A stretch of 16,503 nt of DNA from Treponema sp. (lineage in GTDB: Bacteria; Spirochaetota; Spirochaetia; Treponematales; Treponemataceae), in NCBI GenBank assembly GCA_017617145.1, contig JAFZWX010000050.1:1-16503 (forward strand), in the 5' to 3' direction. The position numbers and the translations under genes are program-made. Of this stretch, positions 13,593 through 16,503 are shown one piece after another; the first letter of the stretch is position 1; each line of letters starts with the position of its first letter. The notes under the pieces are model-generated. The model made no database searches and was not told the DNA's origin. It worked only from the letters and a program-made list of their open reading frames with translations.

Positions 13593-14762
13593 CTACTTTG
13601 TTTTTTCCTTTACCATGGCAGCAATCCGTTCCATGGCAATTTTGATTTTATTTATATCAGTGGCATAACAGCAGCGAATAAAGCCTTCACCCGCATCACC
13701 AAAGCAGTTTCCAGGTACTACAGCAACATTATATTTTTGAATAAGTTCTGTTGCAAATTCTTCGCTGGTCATTCCTGTAGGGCGGATATCGGGGAACATA
13801 TAAAAAGCGCCTTCTGGCTCAACACAAGGAAGTCCCATATCATGAAAAGCTTTGAGCATAAGATTTCGTCTCTGCTGATAGCTTACACGCATTTTTTCAA
13901 CTTCACTCCAGCCATTTCGAAGTCCCTCTGCCGCACCATATTGACTGAAAATTGGAGGACAGATTGTATTATAACCGTGAAGCTTGCAGCATTGAACAAG
14001 CAGATCGTGAGGAGCAGCAATGTATCCGATTCTCCAGCCGGTCATAGCAAATGATTTTGAAAAGCCGTTAAAGATAATTGCATAATCCTTCATACCCGGG
14101 AACGAACCAATTGAAACATGCTTTCGTCCATCGTACAAAAGTTCACAATATATTTCATCGCTAAGGCACCAGATTTCATGTTTCTTTACAACCTCAGCAA
14201 TTTTTTCAAGCTCATCTGCAGGAATAATGCGGCCTGTAGGATTACTTGGAGAACAGAACATAACAGCTTTTGTTTTTGGAGTACAGGCAGCTTCTATTGC
14301 AGCGGCTGTGGGATAAAGTCCTGTCTTACTTGTATCAAGATGAACTACAGTTGCATCGCACAAAGTAGAAAGCGGCTGATAGTTTACATAACAAGGCTCG
14401 CAGACAATAATTTCATCACCAGGATTTAAGATAGAACGAAGCACTAAGTCCAGACCTTCACTCGCACCAACTGTAGGCAAAATTTCTAACTTTGGGTCAT
14501 AGTACAAATTAAAGCGTTCCAGATATTTTGCAATTTCTTCGCGCAGTTCTATGAGTCCCCAATTCGATGTATAGGAAGTATGTCCCTTTTCTAAATGATA
14601 AAATGCTTCTTCGCGAACAACCCAGGGAGTAGGAAAATCCGGTTCGCCGACACCTAGAGAAATAATATCGTCGTGCCCAATACAGAGTTCAAAAAACTTT
14701 CTGATTCCAGAAGGCGGAATAGATTCCATCTTGCTGGAAAATTTATCTTTTCGTGTGTTCAT
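13593..14762 (-). CDS. class I/II PLP-dependent aminotransferase
   Basis: The protein has 389 residues. PSNPTG (172-177), SDEIY (201-205) and NGFSKSFAMTGWRIGY (232-247) are the class I signatures. K236 is the predicted Schiff-base lysine, and D202 and Y205 contact the cofactor. The C-terminal FIRCCYA carries the arginine that binds the substrate carboxylate. SLGVGEPDFPTPWVVREEA at the N-terminus fits the aspartate/aromatic aminotransferase subgroup often annotated next to Lrp regulators; the amino-acid substrate is not readable. Its ATG overlaps the TAA of the Lrp gene by one base (TAATG), with AAGGAG ten bases upstream, so the two genes form an operon and the regulator probably controls it. 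Confidence 0.93.
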   Translation of the reverse strand: MNTRKDKFSSKMESIPPSGIRKFFELCIGHDDIISLGVGEPDFPTPWVVREEAFYHLEKGHTSYTSNWGLIELREEIAKYLERFNLYYDPKLEILPTVGASEGLDLVLRSILNPGDEIIVCEPCYVNYQPLSTLCDATVVHLDTSKTGLYPTAAAIEAACTPKTKAVMFCSPSNPTGRIIPADELEKIAEVVKKHEIWCLSDEIYCELLYDGRKHVSIGSFPGMKDYAIIFNGFSKSFAMTGWRIGYIAAPHDLLVQCCKLHGYNTICPPIFSQYGAAEGLRNGWSEVEKMRVSYQQRRNLMLKAFHDMGLPCVEPEGAFYMFPDIRPTGMTSEEFATELIQKYNVAVVPGNCFGDAGEGFIRCCYATDINKIKIAMERIAAMVKEKTK

Positions 14763-15247
14763 TATGCCTGAACTCCTTCACGACGGTCGCGTTCATCGGC
14801 AACATAAACAATATCATTTTCTTTGTAGGTTTTAAGAACAAAGGTTGTTTTGGTAGAGCGAACGCCTTCAAGAGTAGAAAGTTTTTCGCTGACAAAAAGT
14901 GCAACATCTTTAAGGTTGTCGCCTTCGATAATTACTTTAAGATCATAACCGCCGCTCATAAGGTAAAGCGACTTTACCTGAGGAAAACGATAAATACGGT
15001 CTGCAATTGCATCAAAGCCGTGTTCGCGCTGTGGCTGAACCTGAATCTGAATTTCGGCTCTTACCATATCTTTTGCAGACTTATCTTTTTCGGGATTCAC
15101 AATGGCCGCGTACTTAAGGATAACACCATCATCTTCCAGTTTTTTGATGATAGCCTTTACTTCATCCACAGTTTTCTTTGTCATAGCAGAAATGTCTTCT
15201 GCCGAAAGTCTGGCATTTTGACGCAAAAGTTCAAGTATTTCGTCCAT
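14762..15247 (-). CDS. Lrp/AsnC-family transcriptional regulator
   Basis: The protein has 161 residues, the usual Lrp size. Residues 1-50 form a winged HTH (LLRQNARLSAEDISAMTKKT, then IIKKLEDDGVILKYAAIVN). Residues about 65-145 form the RAM ligand-binding domain (VRAEIQIQV, YLMSGGYDLKVIIEG, then VRSTKTTFVLKTYK). Lrp/AsnC proteins sense amino acids and typically regulate the neighbouring metabolic gene; the overlapping aminotransferase is the obvious target. The start has only a weak purine-rich GGGG upstream but a good promoter. The N-terminus lacks the few residues often seen before the first helix (LDxxDxxIL); it begins MDEILELLRQN. Confidence 0.92.
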   Translation of the reverse strand: MDEILELLRQNARLSAEDISAMTKKTVDEVKAIIKKLEDDGVILKYAAIVNPEKDKSAKDMVRAEIQIQVQPQREHGFDAIADRIYRFPQVKSLYLMSGGYDLKVIIEGDNLKDVALFVSEKLSTLEGVRSTKTTFVLKTYKENDIVYVADERDRREGVQA

Positions 15248-15282
15248 AATTTCAATACCCCGTTTATAAAATTTGATATTTT

Positions 15283-15311
15283 ATTATACACGAAAAAAGG
15301 CTTGTTTACAA
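15283..15311 (-). promoter_or_regulatory. promoter of the Lrp-aminotransferase operon
   Basis: On the minus strand: TTGTAA (15311-15306), a 17-bp spacer, and a perfect TATAAT (15288-15283). The start of transcription would be near 15276, giving a leader of about 29 bases. It probably drives the long minus-strand array. Confidence 0.65.
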
Positions 15312-15319
15312 TAATTAAG

Positions 15320-15339
15320 GAGGGGAAAGCCTTCCCCTC
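15320..15339 (-). terminator. possible terminator of the KilA-N/HTH operon
   Basis: The perfect 8-bp stem lies downstream of the HTH gene on the minus strand and is followed there by CTTAATTATT, a weak T-rich tail. It also insulates the Lrp promoter. Confidence 0.4.
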
Positions 15340-15408
15340 GGCCGCACTTCGTTGCGTCCTACCCTTTCAAGCAGGGCTCAATCGCCGCCCCGCAACGCCC
15401 CGCTGACA
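15320..15408. repeat. GC-rich intergenic block with hairpin, possible repeat element
   Basis: This block is far richer in G and C than its surroundings. It starts with GAGGGGAA AGCC TTCCCCTC (15320-15339, perfect 8-bp stem) and contains the direct repeat CGCCCCGCAACGCCCCGC. No gene is seen in it. It fills the gap between the HTH gene's stop and the Lrp promoter. The style suggests an intergenic repeat family, but only one copy is in the window. Confidence 0.45.
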
Positions 15409-15717
15409 TTAACCTGCCATCATGCGAACCATTTCACTGACGGCATTTTTTTCATGTTCTTCAAGCTTGGAAAAATTTTTATTAATCATTTTTAATCTGG
15501 CATCAAGTTCTGCGTTTTCATCCGGCAGAAAATTATCAATAAGACATTCATAAGAAACATTAAAAAGTTTAGAAAGCTGCCTGACCACCGATAAGGGTAA
15601 ATCCAGTTCCATATTTTCATATTTAATAAGCGCCTGCCGCGAAATTCCCAATTCCTCCGCCAGCCCCGTCTGCGTATACCGATTTTTTTCACGCAAGATT
15701 CTTACTATTGATTCCAT
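15409..15717 (-). CDS. XRE-type helix-turn-helix regulator
   Basis: The protein has 102 residues. Residues about 3-60 form a Cro/C1-type HTH (ILREKNRYTQTGLAEELGIS, RQALIKYENMELDLPLSVV). A short charged helical tail (about 65-102) follows, ending MVRMMAG. AAGGA lies eight bases before the ATG, which overlaps the TAA of the KilA-N gene by one base (TAATG). The gene order (effector-like gene first, small XRE gene second) is like many toxin-antitoxin or phage-control pairs. That the HTH protein represses this operon is inference. Its native promoter lay upstream of the KilA-N gene, which has been cut by the insertion sequence, so expression may be lost. Confidence 0.85.
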   Translation of the reverse strand: MESIVRILREKNRYTQTGLAEELGISRQALIKYENMELDLPLSVVRQLSKLFNVSYECLIDNFLPDENAELDARLKMINKNFSKLEEHEKNAVSEMVRMMAG

Positions 15718-16358
15718 TATTCAGTTCCTTTTACCTCTTGAATTTCAAAACTTTCACTTTGATTTTCATCTTTTTCAAGCAGTTTTATTCCAGTCATATT
15801 TTCTAAAACCTGCATCTGGTGAATAGCAATCTTATTAAGTTTTTCAAGACGCTCACTTTGAGGTAAACCATCATTTATAAAAACAGAATTTAAATTTTCC
15901 ATATTGCTTAGACAAATCAGCTGATTGATTGTTGCATAGTCACGGATATTACCTTTTAAATCGGGATTGGTTTCACGCCATTCGCGCGCCGTCATACCAA
16001 ACATGGCAACATTTAGCATATCCGCTTCATCCGCATATACAAAAGTTTTTTGTTGTGGAGTAAGTTCTGGAGGGATAAGATTTTGTTTAATTGCATCTGT
16101 GTGAATGTGATAATTAATTTTTGAAAGTTCGCGCTTAGCACTCCAGCCGAGTTGCTTTTGTTCTTCGGCTTTAAGGCGTTGGTATTCTTTTATAAGTAAA
16201 AGATGAAATCTGGGACTAATCCACATGCCAAAATGATAGGCAATATCACGATGTGCATAAGTTCCACCATACCGCCCGGCTTTTGAAAAGATTCCGATAG
16301 CATTAGTTCGTTCAATCCAGGTTTTAACAGACAGGACAAAATTATTACTTCCTGCCAT
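15717..16358 (-). pseudogene. KilA-N domain protein, 5' truncated by insertion sequence
   Basis: The remaining frame codes for 213 residues from an internal Met: MAGSNNFVLSVKTWIERTNA, then IGIFSKAGRYGGTYAHRDIA and FGMWISPRFHLLLIKEYQRL, the second half of a KilA-N domain. Next comes the conserved tail of the cellular KilA-N family (LGWSAKRELSKINYHIHTDA; TAREWRETNPDLKGNIRDYA; LICLSNMENLNSVFI). Full-length members have roughly 70 more N-terminal residues, with the FKN-AGSN junction continuing upstream. Here the in-frame codons before the Met still read LKN, then enter the insertion-sequence end at about 16368. KilA-N is a DNA-binding domain of phages and large DNA viruses; the chromosomal role is unknown. 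No ribosome binding site precedes the Met, so it is probably inactive. Confidence 0.85.
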
Positions 16359-16367
16359 ATTTTTAAG

Positions 16368-16405
16368 GGGCTGTCCAAAAAGAAAGGACAGCCCTAATTA
16401 TTTTT
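16368..16405 (+). terminator. terminator-like hairpin at the tip of the insertion sequence
   Basis: GGGCTGTCC (16368-16376) pairs perfectly with GGACAGCCC (16386-16394) around a nine-base A-rich loop, followed by TAATTATTTTT. Read from outside into the element it has the form of an intrinsic terminator, which would block read-through into the transposase gene. Confidence 0.6.
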
Positions 16406-16406
16406 A

Positions 16407-16435
16407 AAGACAAAAGGAATTTTCTGTGCTAAAAT
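16407..16435 (+). promoter_or_regulatory. transposase promoter, predicted leaderless
   Basis: AAGACA (16407-16412; GACA matches the -35 consensus), a 17-bp spacer, TAAAAT (16430-16435), six bases, then the ATG at 16442. There is no ribosome binding site near the ATG. Confidence 0.45.
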
Positions 16436-16441
16436 TTAAGC

Positions 16442-16503
16442 ATGAGCAGAGGCGTAAGTGATAAGATAACTTTCAAACCGTACAGTCAGAGTGAGCAGTG
16501 GCT
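16442..16503 (+). CDS. IS1182-family transposase, N-terminus (partial)
   Basis: Twenty codons are visible: MSRGVSDKITFKPYSQSEQW. The VSDKITFKPY..Q opening is typical of IS1182-family DDE transposases, whose next residues usually form LLPPS.EELIP. The assignment rests on this short stretch plus the hairpin-tipped end. The gene continues beyond the window and transcribes away from the KilA-N remnant. Confidence 0.75.
   Translation, partial: MSRGVSDKITFKPYSQSEQW

Larger units (their letters stand above)
16368..16503 (+). mobile_element. left end of an IS1182-type insertion sequence (runs off window)
   Basis: The element appears to begin with GGGGCTGTCC or GGGCTGTCC at 16367/16368, followed by a transposase start at 16442. 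The KilA-N reading frame breaks exactly here. The right end and target duplication are outside the window, so the precise boundary is uncertain by one or two bases. Confidence 0.75.

Noticed and set aside
14753..15406. 217-codon plus-strand frame opposite the Lrp gene
   Set aside because: It is Phe/Lys/Asn-rich as expected for the antisense of AT-rich coding sequence, and it crosses the Lrp promoter and the GC-rich block.

Overview
The window looks like a chromosomal segment of a host-associated or rumen-type Treponema (Spirochaetota). This rests on moderately AT-rich coding sequence, a ParA/ParB pair, a ComFB-domain protein, lipoprotein and secreted hypothetical proteins of spirochaete style, and dense short intergenic palindromic repeats. 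The genus is inference from gene content and style; no rRNA or tRNA gene is present to confirm it.

Layout, left to right. At 1-84 (-) is the N-terminus of a probable ribose-phosphate pyrophosphokinase-like gene. At 262-978 (+) is a ComFB-domain protein with a second beta-rich domain. At 1092-2114 (-) is a LacI-family repressor with its own promoter and a palindromic operator. At 2234-3592 (+) is an M18 aminopeptidase. At 3676-5392 (-) is the overlapping parA-parB pair. At 5586-6746 (+) is a class I methyltransferase. From 15247 down to 6735 runs a long co-directional minus-strand array. In transcription order it is: Lrp/AsnC regulator, class I/II aminotransferase, membrane-anchored TPR protein with a degenerate Mrr-like C-terminus, rsmE, HExxH protein, secreted protein, rsmG, M29 aminopeptidase, and a VanY-type D,D-carboxypeptidase lipoprotein. 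At 15409-16358 (-) is a KilA-N/XRE-HTH gene pair whose first gene has lost its 5' end to an IS1182-type element that starts at about 16368 and runs off the window.

The most striking non-coding content is the repeats. Family A is a roughly 30-bp palindrome with compensatory stem changes. It always occurs as inverted pairs, four pairs in all, and it supplies stop codons or coding tails to flanking genes. Family B is a roughly 24-bp CCCTTCGACAGGCTCAGGG-type unit. It includes a nested copy inside a coding region and a copy translated as PEPVEG at a protein C-terminus. Family C is a 44-bp element present twice, once as a large hairpin. A separate GC-rich block lies at 15320-15408.

Three genes (lacI-type, parA, IS transposase) share the same geometry: a -10-like hexamer, six bases, then ATG, with no ribosome binding site. 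This suggests leaderless mRNAs. Most other genes have AGGAG-like sites.

Functionally the region is mostly housekeeping: chromosome segregation, rRNA methylation, peptide and amino-acid metabolism, and cell-wall trimming. Accessory DNA is limited to the repeats and the right-hand KilA-N/IS edge. No gap exceeds 300 bases without a gene. No tRNA, rRNA, CRISPR array or parS site was seen.
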